Below are positions 1-11,205 of a stretch of DNA of 64,000 bases, piece after piece. The DNA is from Primulina eburnea. Its lineage: Eukaryota; Streptophyta; Magnoliopsida; Lamiales; Gesneriaceae. How positions within the stretch are numbered: the stretch's first letter is position 1; every line of letters begins with the position of its first letter. The notes below the pieces were generated by a model, which made no database searches, was not told the DNA's origin, and was given only the letters and a program-made list of their open reading frames with translations. The stretch covers positions 1-64,000 of the forward strand of contig NW_027331447.1 in NCBI RefSeq assembly GCF_022965805.1. The letters run 5' to 3'. The translations under genes were made by a program, and so were the position numbers.

Positions 1-26
1 AATTAACAGGATCAAAATCCCGGGCA

Positions 27-480
27 TTACATTTTCACAGAATTCACTGATATCAAACATGTCCCCAAAGAAGAAGAGACAAATAATACAGCAGATAATG
101 ACTCAACAGGCAAAGCATGTATCAATGCAAATCTCTCAGAAATAAAAGTATGAGATGCACCCGTATCTATCAATACAGAAGCAGGGTAACCACAAAGAGA
201 ACAGTTACCTCCAACAACATCATCTGGTGCTTCCTGGGCATGTTCTTCAGTCAAAGCAAATACCCTGGCCTGCTGTCTAGGAGGCTGGCTAACTGTCTGT
301 CTTCCTCCTGGCCTTGGATGTGACTAAGCTGGTGATGGCTGGAACGTGTGAACAGTAGATATCGTCTGTCAGGCTGTGCCGCTGATCCAGATGATTCTGC
401 TCCCTGGAGCGTTGGGAACTTCATTGTGGACAGACTCTGGAGAAATGTCCCGGTTGTCTGCAGATGTTGCAACTACCAAA
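27..480 (-). pseudogene. Gyp-a1 gag zinc knuckle and protease start (broken)
   Basis: The minus strand shows a CCHC knuckle (CNICRQPGHFSRVC) near 440-480, then a linker and the aspartic protease motif LIDTGASHTFIS near 130-170. The knuckle and the protease are in different frames, with stops in the linker, so the polyprotein is interrupted. The protease frame stops at about 27. CCHC knuckles bind element RNA and the DTG-type protease cleaves the Gag-Pol polyprotein in the virus-like particle. No intron-like gap separates the two parts here, unlike in Gyp-b1, Gyp-c1 and Gyp-d1. Confidence 0.75.
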
Positions 481-558
481 CACTCTGTGGCATTGCTCGG
501 TCGGATGTCTCCCTGCGGAAGTTCTGCAATAAGCCCTTGTATAACTCTGGCTCTGTCG

Positions 559-1336
559 TTAACCACTAGAGATAGAAGAACTGCTGCCAGACTTCTTAAA
601 CTGTTTGCCTTTAGCTTTCAACCGATCTCTCTTTCCACTGCTACTAATGCCACTCTCGAATCTGGGAGGGGGTTGATGGCACTTAGTAGTAGATGGCTGT
701 TGTGGTTTCGGTGACGGGGCAACATACGAAGCTCCTTTCTGCCTCATCAGACCCGCTTCTGCTCCTTTGGCTCTATTCAAGGCATCATCAAAGTTATTCG
801 GTCTCCCGATGTTCACCAATGTAAATTTTAGGATTCAGCCCATTGATGAACTGATCAGCAATAGCTTCGTCATTCTCAGCAACATGTCGAGCAAATCGTA
901 GCAAGGTAGAGAACTTGGCCACATACTCTTCAATATTCAACTGACCATGTCTCAAATTTGCAAACCCTGAACCTCTGTCCTTTCTGTACGACACTGGGAA
1001 AAATATTTGATAAAACTCAGTCTTAAAGATATTCCAGGTAATAGTCGTACCTCGATGCTCCAAAGCTCTCTTCGTCGTGAGCCACCAATTCTTTGCAACA
1101 TCATGCAATTGGTGCCCAATCAATCTGACTCGGCGTGCATCAGTGTAATCCAATGAATCAAACATCATCTCAATGTCATCTAGCCAACTCACACAATCAA
1201 CTGAAGTCTCAGCACCCTTTAGAATCGGTGGTTTAAACGACTGAAACCTCTTCATTAGTGTTTCCATTGGTGTTGCTGTAACATCCATCGGATTAGCAGA
1301 AGTACTGCCATGTTCTGGGATTCGTCGAGGAGGCAT
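559..1336 (-). pseudogene. Gyp-a1 gag (capsid region), frameshifted
   Basis: The reading frame starts at an ATG at 1336 (MPPRRIPEHGSTS) about 310 bases inside the primer site. Roughly 170 residues of retrotransposon Gag follow, including the WLDDIE and NWW motifs and the EFYQIFFPVSYRKD stretch typical of the plant Gypsy capsid domain. A frameshift near 800-820 moves the remainder (KGAEAGLMRQKGAS and a Ser-rich tail) into another frame ending near 559. The same protein is recognisable in Gyp-a2 and Gyp-a4. Capsid packages element RNA in cytoplasmic particles. This copy is probably not functional. Confidence 0.82.
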
Positions 1337-1646
1337 ATCTGATTATCAAAAGGGTTAGCAATCAAATCTGACAAATCTATCTCAGTCCCCTTCTGATCAT
1401 CTTACCTCTGATCAAGAATTTGGTTCTGATTCATTCTCACTTTATACATATTTACAATCAAATCAGATAATCAGGTAAACATATATTAAAGCAGTAAAAC
1501 ATAATGCAATAGTAGCATATCAGTTATGTAACTCAACATAATTGTCCATCTCATGCTAGCATTGCAAAAGCAAGGAAGAAAATTCAATCTACCCCGCTCA
1601 CTCTCCTCTATTTCAGTCTAAGGAACCTACCGTTCTAGAACCTACT

Positions 1647-1658
1647 GCTCTGATACCA
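1647..1658 (-). other. Gyp-a1 primer binding site (tRNA-iMet type)
   Basis: The minus strand reads TGGTATCAGAGC a few bases inside the 5' LTR end (CCCCACA). This is the complement of the plant initiator tRNA-Met 3' end, used to prime minus-strand DNA synthesis. Confidence 0.85.
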
Positions 1659-1663
1659 CCTGC

Positions 1664-3408
1664 TGTGGGGACCCAGACGCTAATTCATTTCTTAATCATT
1701 TTTGGAAATAATTGGATCAATTAAATAAACTGGGTCAAATTTTATTTTTTAAAAATACAAGTGTGCAACATAATAGAATCAATCTGATATAAACGTCAAC
1801 ATAAAAGTACAAGTCTTGTACAAAATACGTTAACGTCAAACTAGGGTTTAATCACTATACATCAAGTGCTGAAACTTATTCTACTTCTGGGTTCGAATCT
1901 CCATGCTAATTTGTGATCTCTCATCCTCTTCTTGACAATGATCCTGTCCCACCTGTTGTTATGCACGCATAAAAATACAACAACAGCCGGATAACTCCGG
2001 TCAGAATAATATTCCAAGTATAAACAATGTATATATGCAATCATATAAAAGTATACAAGAAATCATAACAATCATCAATAACAGGTATCAATCTGAAACA
2101 TGAAATGATATAAAACTGAAACTCAACTCGTATCTCTGACTCGACTATGATCTAGTCTAGTCTAGGGATCCCGGTTCCCGTACGTTGGCACATATATCGA
2201 ATCTCAGCAATAGAATTCGATCTACTCCTAAGCAACATCAATATAAACCAATCGTCCAATGTCTACGCACCTCTGCCAAGACTTGGCACCACTGCCAATG
2301 ACTCGTTCTCGACATCTATCGTCTATTCTCTGCTTTTATATAAATCAATAGAATAAGAATATTCATTCAAGTAATACAAAGGTATTAAAACAATAACAAA
2401 CAAGTATGTGGTTTAGAGAAACTCAAGTCAAATCTAACTCGAGTCGATCTCCCGATTAACATTGATTTATACCTTTCGTTCGTTGGGTTCTGGCTCTGTC
2501 GAAGTCTTGAATTTGAATCTGTCAATACTCAATCTGGCAATGATAATATCGAGGAGTACAATATCAATATACCACTAAAATTAATACTGGATATAATCAG
2601 AACTCAATCTAATTCTGTTTCAACGGCATAACGGCACAATTTCAATATACCCAACAATAAAAATATCAATAAATACCAATCTCAACTCATAATCGATCGA
2701 AAACAATAATCTGATATCAAATATGTATAATCTTAATCAAGTCAACTCTGAAAAATCATAAAAATTTCATACGGTATATGTTCTTCAATCCGGTTTCAAT
2801 TATACGATGTCTAGTATCGCAAGAACACCATATATGAATCATATCTGATTCCTTCAATATCATATTTTCAAATCATATGAAAAACATAAGAAAACTTACG
2901 TCCTTGTGAAGCCTTTGTCGAGAGGATCACATAAATAAACTCAGATTGAAAATCAAACGGGCGTATCTTGTAAAATCAGAATTCTAAACGATAATGAAAC
3001 TTGAACCTTTCCTCGCCTTTCTCTCGTTTCTTGCCGCTTTTTTTTGAAGAATTAACGTGTATAAATATCAAGTTGCATGCCCCGACCCATGTCTTATTCT
3101 TCATCTATATCAAGCAGTGCTCTGGCGGTCACCGATTATCGCTCGGGCGCGGAACACTCTTTCGGGTTGCTATTTTTGTTGTACACTGGCGCTCGGGCCG
3201 TCATTTTCTACTGCTCGGATGCCAGACATTCTGTCCAAGTACTTAGATTGTGGCGCACTGGCGCTCGGGCGCCAAACATTCTGTACAGAAATGTTTGTCC
3301 ATGTACTGGCGCTCGGCTTCTCCACTCGCATCTTCCTTTCGCTCCTGAAATCTCAATTCTGTGAATTAATCAATGTCTGATTACAGTGATAAAATATCGA
3401 GCATTACA
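1664..3408 (-). repeat. Gyp-a1 5' LTR (about 1.75 kb)
   Basis: In element orientation it begins TGTAATGCTCG at 3408 and ends CCCCACA at 1664. It carries family landmarks in the same order as Gyp-a2 and Gyp-a4: a GC-rich hairpin block (3330-3110), a TATA-like stretch (3067-3060), a CGTAAGTTTTC donor-like site near 2901, and the CCGGAGTTATCCGG palindrome (here on the minus strand at 2000-1987). It holds no credible coding sequence; the small open frames in it overlap the hairpin block. Confidence 0.85.
3060..3330 (-). promoter_or_regulatory. Gyp-a1 putative LTR promoter: GC-rich hairpin block plus TATA
   Basis: Between 3110 and 3330 there are several partly decayed units of the type GGCGCTCGGGCG paired with CGCTCGGGCGCC, separated by linkers containing TGTCC or CTGTCCAAG words. 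About 50 bases downstream in element orientation is TATTTATA (3067-3060). The order hairpins then TATA matches the other Gyp-a LTRs, so this is inferred to be the promoter. Transcription has not been observed. Confidence 0.5.
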
Positions 3409-3791
3409 ATTTTATTATGTATTATTTTTTATCTCCAGTTTATACATGTTGAATCTTTAGACTCTCTAGACTTGATCGATGAAGGTGAGGAAGAGTATGA
3501 GGAGACGAGGGGTGAGGAAAAATGAGCCCGCTTGGATAGTGTAGGAGGCTAAACCCGAGGACCGCTAATGTTTTAAGATTTTATGCATGACAATTTTAAT
3601 ACCCTGACTTTTACGAAATTTCTTCATGTTGTTTGAACAAGTACTTTTAGCAAACTTTATTTGTGATCTTTTTATTGCAAATATTTTGGATGAACATTTT
3701 ATTTTAATCGAAATTTAAATTTTTATTTCATATCTATGGAAATTTAATTTTTCTACAAATTTTAAATAGTTTAAAAGTACGGTATGTCACA
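3409..3791 (+). repeat. Gyp-b1 5' LTR remnant
   Basis: Only the last roughly 380 bases of the LTR remain. They match 10823-11205 of the 3' LTR, including the remnant of the TGAGTCT..AGACTCA palindrome (3450-3465, two mismatches), and end GTATGTCACA just before the primer site. The left end is the insertion point of Gyp-a1. Confidence 0.85.
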
Positions 3792-3793
3792 GT

Positions 3794-3805
3794 TGGTATC
3801 AGAGC
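3794..3805 (+). other. Gyp-b1 primer binding site (tRNA-iMet type)
   Basis: TGGTATCAGAGC lies two bases after the LTR end. It matches the complement of the initiator tRNA-Met 3' terminus. Confidence 0.88.
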
Positions 3806-3975
3806 GGTGTTCTTGTAAAGGGTACGCCTACTGTAAGTTGCGATAAACTCAGAAAGCAACACATCAAGTCTGTAAGTTTTAAAGTTTTAAATTCATTCAT
3901 GTAATATGAATCTTATGATATCGATGTTATGTTCATGCATGTTGTGTTTATGCGTTGGGTAAATTTTGAAACAGT

Positions 3976-4974
3976 ATGCCTCCCAGATGTAGGATTGTGC
4001 GTGAAGTAGACGATGAGAATAGGGAAGCTCAGGAGGAGGAGGGGGCCACTCCTCCTCGTCCACCGCCAGTCATGCAGGATCAGATGCTTGCAATAATGAC
4101 TCAGTTCTTTGCACCATTTGCTGGGAACAATGCCGCAGTAGATACAGGGGCGAGGCTCAGACCTGAGGCAGTTTATGAGAGGTTTAGGAGGATGGATCCA
4201 AAGGAATTCTCGGGAAATACTTACCCGATTATAGCTGAGGGATGAATTAAGTCCATCGAGGTAATCTTTGCATTTATGGAGCTACATGATACAGACAAGG
4301 TCATGTGTGCCACTTTCCTTCAGACAGGAGACGCCAGGCTGTGGTAGGAAAATGCATCAGTTTCGGTGAACTTGCAAACACTGACTTGAGATGGTTTCAA
4401 GGAGATCTTCTACTCCAAGTACTTCACTGAAGAAGTACGCTCCCGCCTGACAAGGGAGTTCATGACTTTGCAACAGGGAGAAAACAGTGTTGCAGCGTTT
4501 GTCAGGAAATTTTAGAGGGGGTTTCACTTTGTGCCTCTGATTGTTAATGATGCCCGGGGAGAAGCTGAGCCTTTTTTTGATGGCTTACAGCCGATTTTGC
4601 GCCGTGATGTTAGGTTTGCTGGGCCTACTACTTATGGAGTTGCCGTGTCGAGAGCCTTGGCGGCACAACAGGACCAGAGGGACATCAAGAGTGATAGGAA
4701 GGGCAAGAGGCCCTATTAGGTAGCTCACCAGCAGCAGTAGCGACCCCAGTTTAAGAGGCCTTTCCAGGGACAGCAGGGGAAGATGCCATTTCATATACCG
4801 CCGAAGGTCAATGGTCATATTCCTCAGCAGAAGGCTCCACAGAAGCCCGGTGAGTACCCAATATTCCCGAAGTGCCACCGCCAGCATTTGGGACAGTGTT
4901 TATGGGGATCGGGAAAATGTTTCAAATGCGGGGCCAGCGATCATATGTTGAAGGACTTCCCACAGTGGAGGTAG
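3976..4974 (+). pseudogene. Gyp-b1 gag, multiple stops
   Basis: The frame starts at the ATG at 3976 (MPPRCRIVREVDD) and gives about 89 residues including DQMLAIMTQFFAPFAG and RMDPKEFSG before a stop at 4243. The capsid text continues past further stops and shifts to a zinc knuckle at about 4920-4960. There the motif reads CFKCGASDHMLKDF, so the last Cys of CX2CX4HX4C is replaced by Phe. Homology to the Gyp-d1 gag is obvious (QMLAxMTQFFAxFAGNN). RNA binding would be impaired in any product. Confidence 0.8.
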
Positions 4975-5041
4975 CCGACCCTGGGTAGAGTGTTCACCAT
5001 GCAGGTAGAGTAGGCGAACCCAGACCCGACCCTGTTGACTG

Positions 5042-5239
5042 GTAACTTATTTAATTCAGCACCGTATTATTTTTGTTATGCATGTTCAAATTTTATTTGG
5101 GATTATTAGTGTGTGTGTTAGTAATTTTGGTGACTTGTGTAGATATTGTCTACTATGCTTGGGGTTAAGATACGTATATTTTGGATATAAGTTTTTGTGT
5201 GTTGTGCTAACGACTCGCATGTAATATTTTTATAAAGAG
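5042..5239 (+). other. Gyp-b1 intron-like gap between gag and protease
   Basis: After the gag C-terminus (..LLTG) the sequence reads G|GTAACTTATT, then about 200 AT-rich bases with stops in the coding frame, before protease resumes (KSLIDFGAIHSFIL). Gyp-d1 and Gyp-c1 have a gap at the same codon with GT..AG ends. In this copy the 3' boundary is imperfect: an AG occurs at 5238-5239 but restores the frame only with a one-base offset. This is inferred by comparison and is less certain than in Gyp-d1. Confidence 0.45.
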
Positions 5240-6640
5240 GGTAAACACGAAGAGCCTGATAGATTTCGGGGCCATTCACTCTTTTATTTTGGAGACATTT
5301 TCTAATCATCTAGACGTCAAGTCTAATGGACTCACTTCAGCTACTCATTGACAGTCCCATCAGGGGAAGAGTTATCAGCTACTAGCGTGGTCAGGGATAT
5401 TGATCTTGAACTGCAGGGCCACCTAGTGTATACAGATCTGATTGTGTTGTCAATGCCAGAATTTTATATTATCTTGGGAATGGACTGGCTGGCACAAAAA
5501 AGAGGTCTTATTAATTTTCAAGAAAAAAGATCAGTGCTGGTAAGACCGTTGGGCATGGAGCAGTTTCTCTTCGAACCAATTAGATGGAGGAGTTTCCCTC
5601 GCATGATCTCTTGCATTCAGGCACGGAGACTCATTCATAAGGGATGTCAGGCTTTCTTGGCCAACATTATTTCCTCACCTGACGTGATCACTTCGTCATT
5701 ATCTGATGTACCAGTAGTCAGATAATTTCCTGACGATGTCATAGGCCTTCCGCCAGAGAGAGAGGTGGAGTTTTCCATTGATCTTATGCCAGGCACTGTG
5801 CCAATCTCTAAGACACTGTACCATTTAGCTCCAGTTGAGATGTTAGAACTCAAGCAGCAGATTCAGGAGCTCCTATATAAATAATTCATCCACCCTAGTT
5901 TCTCACCATGGGGCGCACCAGTGCTCTTTGTAAAGAAGAAAGATGAGAGCATGATGTTGTGTCTTGTTTACCGGGAGTTGAACAAAGTAACAATCAAGAA
6001 TAAATACCCACTTGCAAGGATTGAGGACTCGTTTGATCAGTTGCAGGGAGCTACAGCGTTCTCTAAGATAGATCTGCAATCAGGGTATCATCAGCTGAAG
6101 GTAAAAGATGCAGATGTTCATAAGACAGCCTTCAAAACCAGACATGGGCATTAAGAGTTTTTAGTGATGCGTTTGGACTGACGAATGCTCAAACAATTTT
6201 TATGGACCTCATGAACCGAGTGTTTCAGCCCTACCTAGATCAGTTCGTCATAGTTTTCATTAACGACATTTTTATCTACTCGAAGAGCCATGAGGAGCAC
6301 ATTCGGCATTTGAGTACAGTTTTGCAGGTCTTGCAGAGTTGCAAAAATTCAGTAAGTGTGAATTCTGGTTGGAGAAGGTTGCATTTTTGGGTCATATAAT
6401 ATCTAGCACCAGTATTGAGGTGGATCCTGCTAAAGTGGCAGCAGTCAAGGACTAATTTGAGCCGAAGAATGCAACAGAGATCCGCATTTTTCTAGGCTTA
6501 GCAGGCTACTATAGAAATTTATTCATGTATTTTCTTAGATTGTTGTACCACTCATTTCATTGACTAAGAAGAATTCTAAATTATTATAGAGTGGAGAATG
6601 TCAGCAGAGCTTCGATACTTTGAAGCAAATTCTTATTTTT
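5240..6640 (+). pseudogene. Gyp-b1 protease and reverse transcriptase, broken
   Basis: Protease resumes near 5255 with IDFGAIHSF (DTG changed to DFG), followed by the spacer [17 protein letters not shown] begins near 5755 and shows [37 protein letters not shown] and [12 protein letters not shown], then a break near 6154. The catalytic motif, normally FIDD, reads FINDIF at 6256-6270, so the first catalytic Asp is Asn (codon 6262-6264). Further stops follow to 6640. Reverse transcription by a product of this copy would be abolished. Confidence 0.82.
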
Positions 6641-6679
6641 GCGACAGTTTTAGCCATGCCATTAGGGAGGTAATTTTTT

Positions 6680-7030
6680 TTGTACATCGATGCTTCTAAG
6701 CTCGGGTTAGGCGCAGTATTGATGCAGCATGGTAGGGTTATAGCTTATGCCTCCAGACAGTTGAAAGTGCATGAGAAAAATTACCCGACTCATGATCTTG
6801 AGTTAGCTGTCGTTGTCTTTGCGTGGAAGATATGGAGACACTATTTGTACGGTGAGAGATGCCAGATATTTACCGATCATAAGAGTATCAAGTATTTCTT
6901 CATGCAGAAAGAGCTGAATATGAGACAGAGACGGTGGTTGGAGTTAGTGAAAGACTATGACTGCGAGATTAGCTACAATCCGGTGAAACCTAATGTTGTG
7001 AAAGATGCTTTGAGCAGAAAATTTGCATTC
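6680..7030 (+). pseudogene. Gyp-b1 RNase H domain
   Basis: The open stretch contains [35 protein letters not shown] and [11 protein letters not shown], the RNase H signature order of Gypsy pol, and then [18 protein letters not shown]. RNase H removes the RNA template during cDNA synthesis. This segment is one of the best preserved in the element and runs open into the integrase linker. Confidence 0.82.
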
Positions 7031-8517
7031 GTAGCACAGCTATCAGTGCAGAGATCTCTTCAGTCAGAGATTCAGAGGTTTGGTTTAGAGGTTTATTCCA
7101 GGGGAAATGCTCCTAAGCTGTCTAATATGATTGTCCAGTCTTATTTTCTAGACCAAATCCATAGAGGTCAGCCTTCAGATGAGCAGCTACAGAAATGGAG
7201 ACTGAAGGATGAAGCTAAGGGCAGTGTTCTCTACACAGTGTCTGATGGTATTGTGAGATACGAAGGAAGGATGTGGGTGCCTAGTGTTGATTTGATCAGA
7301 GAGGATATTTTGACAGAGGCACATGCATCTCTATATTATTTCATCCTGGAGGTACCAAGATGTACGGGGATTTGCAGATTTTATATTGGTGGCCAAATAT
7401 GAAAAGAGAAATATGCCGATTTGTGTCTGAATGCCTCACTTGTCAGCAAGTGAAAGCAGAGCATCAGAGGCCAGCATGAATGCTTAAGCCGCTCCCTATC
7501 CCCGAGTGGAACTGGGAGAATATCACCATGGACTTCATTGTTGGTTTGGTGAGGTCAGTCACAGGATCCAATGCCATTTGGGTTATAGTTGATCTTCTTA
7601 CTAAGTCAGCACACTTCTTACCAGTGAAGATGACTTTCTCCATGACTCAGTATGCAGAGCTAATATCAGGGAGATAGTCCGATTGCACGGGATCCTAGTT
7701 TCTATTATGTCCGACAGGGACCCGAGGTTCACATCGTCCTTTTACAAGAGTTTACATGCAGCCATGGGGACGAATTTTCTATTCAGTACAGCATTTCGCC
7801 CTCAGACAGATGGCCATTCTGAGCTAGTGATTCAGATTTTGGAGGATTTGTTGAGAGCGATGTGATCTAGTTCAATGGGAATCAGGAATCAAAGCTACCT
7901 CTAATAGAGTTTACCTACAACAACATCTTTCAGTCATCTATATGTATGGCTCCCAACGAGGCGCTATATGGAAGGAAGTGCAGATCGTCGATTCATTGGG
8001 ATGAAGCAGTAAGAGATCAGAACTCGGCCCAGAGATAGTTCATCCGACTGCAGATATAGTGGTCGCCCAGAGTCGCCAGAAGAGTTATGCTGACAAGAGG
8101 AGGAGAGATCTTAAGTTTGCCGTAGGTGATCACGTCTTCGTGAAGATAGCACCCATGAAGGTTTTTATGAGGTTTGGGAAGAGAGGCAAGCTCAATCCGA
8201 GATTTATTGGACCGTTCAAGATTCTTGACAGAGTTGGGACACTAGCTTATCGTGTAGCCCTATAGCCGAATCTTTCCGGTGTACACAATATGTTACATGT
8301 TTCCATGCTGAGGAAGTACCTAGAAAATCCTTCGCACATTTTGAATTTTGAGCCGTTGCAGCTTGCTCCGGATGTGTCATATGAGGAAAGACCTGTCCAA
8401 ATACTAGATAGACAAGAACGGAGATTTCAGAACAAAGTGACCAAGTTGGCCAAAGTTTGGTGGTTGAATCAATCAGTGAATGAAGCCACTTGGGAGGCGA
8501 GGCCGAGGCAGATATGA
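7031..8517 (+). pseudogene. Gyp-b1 integrase and chromodomain-type tail, broken
   Basis: The linker ([15 protein letters not shown]) leads to an HHCC-type region ending [15 protein letters not shown] near 7480, interrupted by a frameshift near 7340-7400 and a stop at 7477. The core has MDFIVGL (first Asp), [12 protein letters not shown] (second Asp) and HSELVIQILEDLL (Glu) in separate frames. The C-terminal GPFKILDRVG region and a chromodomain-like end (VTKLAKVWWLNQ..EATWEA) finish at 8517. Integrase joins cDNA to host DNA, and chromodomains in chromoviruses guide integration to heterochromatin. Confidence 0.8.
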
Positions 8518-8573
8518 GGAATCGCTACCCGGAACTGTTAGGTAAGATTTAATTTCGAGGACAAAATTTATTT

Positions 8574-8588
8574 AAGTGGGGGAGGAAT
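8574..8588 (+). other. Gyp-b1 polypurine tract
   Basis: AAGTGGGGGAGGAAT lies immediately before the 3' LTR start TGTAGAGCTC. It is the expected primer for plus-strand DNA synthesis. Confidence 0.85.
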
Positions 8589-11205
8589 TGTAGAGCTCAA
8601 AATCAGTACACGTAAAACCAATGCATTTTTTGAATTGTTAAATTATTTAATTAAGTTTGAAGTAGTTTTTATAGATCCATGATTCATGAATTTACATTAT
8701 TTTAAATTATATATGTTTATGTGTTGCACGTTAAAATGTTTTCTTGAGTTTCATGTTTCAGACGATTATTCGATGTGGCATCGAAGAAAAGAGACCGGCG
8801 ACGACTTTGGCTATTTTAAAATGTGGTATTTTATTTTAATTAGGATTGGAGAATTTTAAATGATTTATTTAGTTTTAAGCATTTTAAAGCCTAATTTATT
8901 TATTTAGTGATTTTAGGATTTTAAAACTTTTAAAGTTTAGCAATTGTTTATTTTATTTTAAATTAAGAGACTTTGTTTAGCAATATGAATTAAAATTTTT
9001 AGTTAGCATTTTATTTATTATTTTAATTAGATTTTTTAATTGTGTAATTAAGCCATTTATTTCCCTAATTTATACCAAAACGCACGCGCACACACCACAA
9101 CCGTACAACACACACACAATTCTTTACACTCTCATTTCAGATTTTATTGGAGAAACCTAGGGCTCCTAGTGCAGGAGCAGCCGCCCCCTCCCTCTCCAAT
9201 TTTTTAGCAATCCTTCGTTGATTTTTAGCATAGAAATCGCTCCACAATTCGTCCCGGATCAACCCTCGCACCATTTCCGCTTCGGTATCGCCGTATCGTG
9301 AGTTTTAAATATCAAAAGGCATGTATAATCTTTTTTTTTTTGCATCTATCTCGTCATATTATGTGTTGTGATGTTTATTATGCGTAAAAGTCCATGTATA
9401 TTGAGAAACGTTTGAGCAAAAACGTTTGGGTTGAATTTTGGATCTAAAATTTTATATCTAAAAACGTGTCTTCTATCATTTCGATTCCTGTGTAAATTTG
9501 ATCGATTTTTTGGAAAAGTTTTCCATATATATAACGTAGTACACTTTGATACCTTTGATTTGACAATAAATTCGTAATTTTTGGATATGAAACGAGTGAG
9601 TTATGATTTCTTTCGTGGAACTGCTCAAACTGCAAATTTTTGAAAATGTGTTCTCGACGTGTTCTTGAAGTTTATTTGTTTCAGGCTTCGTTGGGAACCA
9701 ACGAGTGATCGCTGATTCGTTTAGGTATATTAAGGAAGATGTGGGTTCGATTTTTGGTGCTTCTTGTCGTGTCGATGGGCACTTGGTTGCATTAGAAGTC
9801 GTCGGAAAAGCCTTGGTGTCAAATGTCGTTTTTATGGGTTTTGTAGCGTCGTTTGTTGCGTGTCTTTGTTTTTGGACTTTTTTTGTGAGTTTGAATCATT
9901 GCTATAGCATCCTAGGATGAGTTTAGTTTCATCGGTTTGAGTCGTTTGAGCGTGGCTTCGAAATTGCATCAAGTGTGTCCATGGGGTTGGAATTTCGCAG
10001 GGTTAGCGCCGCAGCACCCGATCCTCGCAACTCTAGCACGCAGCGCTAGAACTGCGACATTGCAGCGCCGCTTTGCTCGGCGCCTAGGCGCTTGTCCCAA
10101 ATTTTTAAACACTATTTTAGGCTCATGTCTTCTATGTTTTGGGAAATGTCCACACATCATTTTATGATTTGTTTCGGGGGTTGATGTCATGGTTTAGTAC
10201 GTTGATTAAACGAGGTCAAGTCTCGAGCGATTTAGAACGTCATAATAAAATTGCCATCTTTGGTGGTGGGCACGATTATTACGTCTAGGTACGGAATTTA
10301 AGTGCATGAAATTGTGTTAGTATGTGAAGCAGTGGCCCCCAGTGAGATCCAACGAATCCCACAACGCCATGTAAGTATGTTCAACGTGCAAAATAAAATA
10401 TTTTATGTTTTTGAGGTATGCTAAATGTCTTGTGACCAATTATGAACGGGTTTGGAATCCAATGAACGTGTTCGGAGACCTCTCCACCCCGGTAAAGCAT
10501 GACCGGGTTTAGATCAGGATTGGAAAGCAGTAAAATATGACCAGGGACCAATCCACCGTGTAAAGCACGACAGGGGATCTCATGTATATGGTAGTGGATT
10601 TTCACTGCCAACCCAGTATTGTGGTTTTTACTGATTAGGCGCATTTATGTATTGGTTACTTGCTTTGTAACATATCTCTACGCAAAATAATGAAGTTATG
10701 CATGTCCAAGTATGTATGAAGCAAGTATGTTTATGAAAAGTTTTATGATGATGGGACGTGTATGTTTATGTTATTATGTTCAAGTTTCAAGTATGTACGC
10801 TCTACTTTAAAGATGCATGTGGTTTTTTTACGTATTATTTGTTATCTCCAGTTTGTACATGTTGAGTCTTTAAACTCACTAGACTTGATCGATGGAGGTA
10901 AGGACGAGTATGAGAAGAAGAGGGGTGAGGACCAATGAGCCGGCTTAGACTGCGCAGGAGGCTAAACCCGAGGAACGTTAATGTTTTAAGATTTTATGCA
11001 TGACGATTTGAATACTCAGAATTTTGCGAGATTTCTTCATGTCGTTTGAACAAGTATTTTTAGCAAACTTTATCTGTGATCTTTTTATGGAAAATATTTT
11101 GGATAAAAAATTTATTTTAATCAAAATTTGAAGGTTTATTTTATATCTTAGAAAATTTTTATTTTTCCGCAAATTTTAAATAGTTTAAAAGTACGGTACG
11201 TCATA
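8589..11205 (+). repeat. Gyp-b1 3' LTR (about 2.6 kb)
   Basis: It begins TGTAGAGCTC after the polypurine tract and ends GTACGTCATA, where the 5' LTR has GTATGTCACA, so the terminal CA has decayed. Landmarks are a GC-rich block at about 9985-10100, a donor-like GTGAGTTTT at 9298 with an acceptor-like TTGTTTCAG near 9685, the ACTGTGGTTT module (10612-10643, degenerate) and the TGAGTCT palindrome (10863-10878, one mismatch). I see no gene in it. Confidence 0.87.

Larger units (their letters stand above)
1..3408 (-). mobile_element. Gyp-a1: Ty3/Gypsy element, 5' half, runs off the left edge
   Basis: Reading leftward from 3408, this is a 5' LTR (3408-1664), a tRNA-iMet primer site, gag and the start of protease. 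RT and integrase must lie beyond the left edge. The LTR starts with TGTAATGCTCG on the minus strand, close to the TGTAATGCCCG start of Gyp-a2 and Gyp-a4, and its gag is colinear with theirs, so they form one family. The right end falls inside the 5' LTR of Gyp-b1, making Gyp-a1 the younger of the two. The expected target duplication partner is outside the window. Confidence 0.88.
3409..11205 (+). mobile_element. Gyp-b1: decayed Ty3/Gypsy chromovirus-type element
   Basis: It comprises a truncated 5' LTR (3409-3791), primer site, gag, an intron-like gap, pol, a polypurine tract and a complete 3' LTR (8589-11205). The 5' LTR begins at the point matching about 10823 of the 3' LTR; the missing part lies left of the window because Gyp-a1 inserted there. 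Many stops and frameshifts make it the oldest-looking full-length element here. It abuts directly on the 3' part of a sister copy (Gyp-b2). Confidence 0.88.

Noticed and set aside
3001..3380. Overlapping open frames of 80-107 codons in the Gyp-a1 LTR
   Set aside because: They are created by the stop-poor GC-rich hairpin block and are not conserved as protein in sister LTRs.
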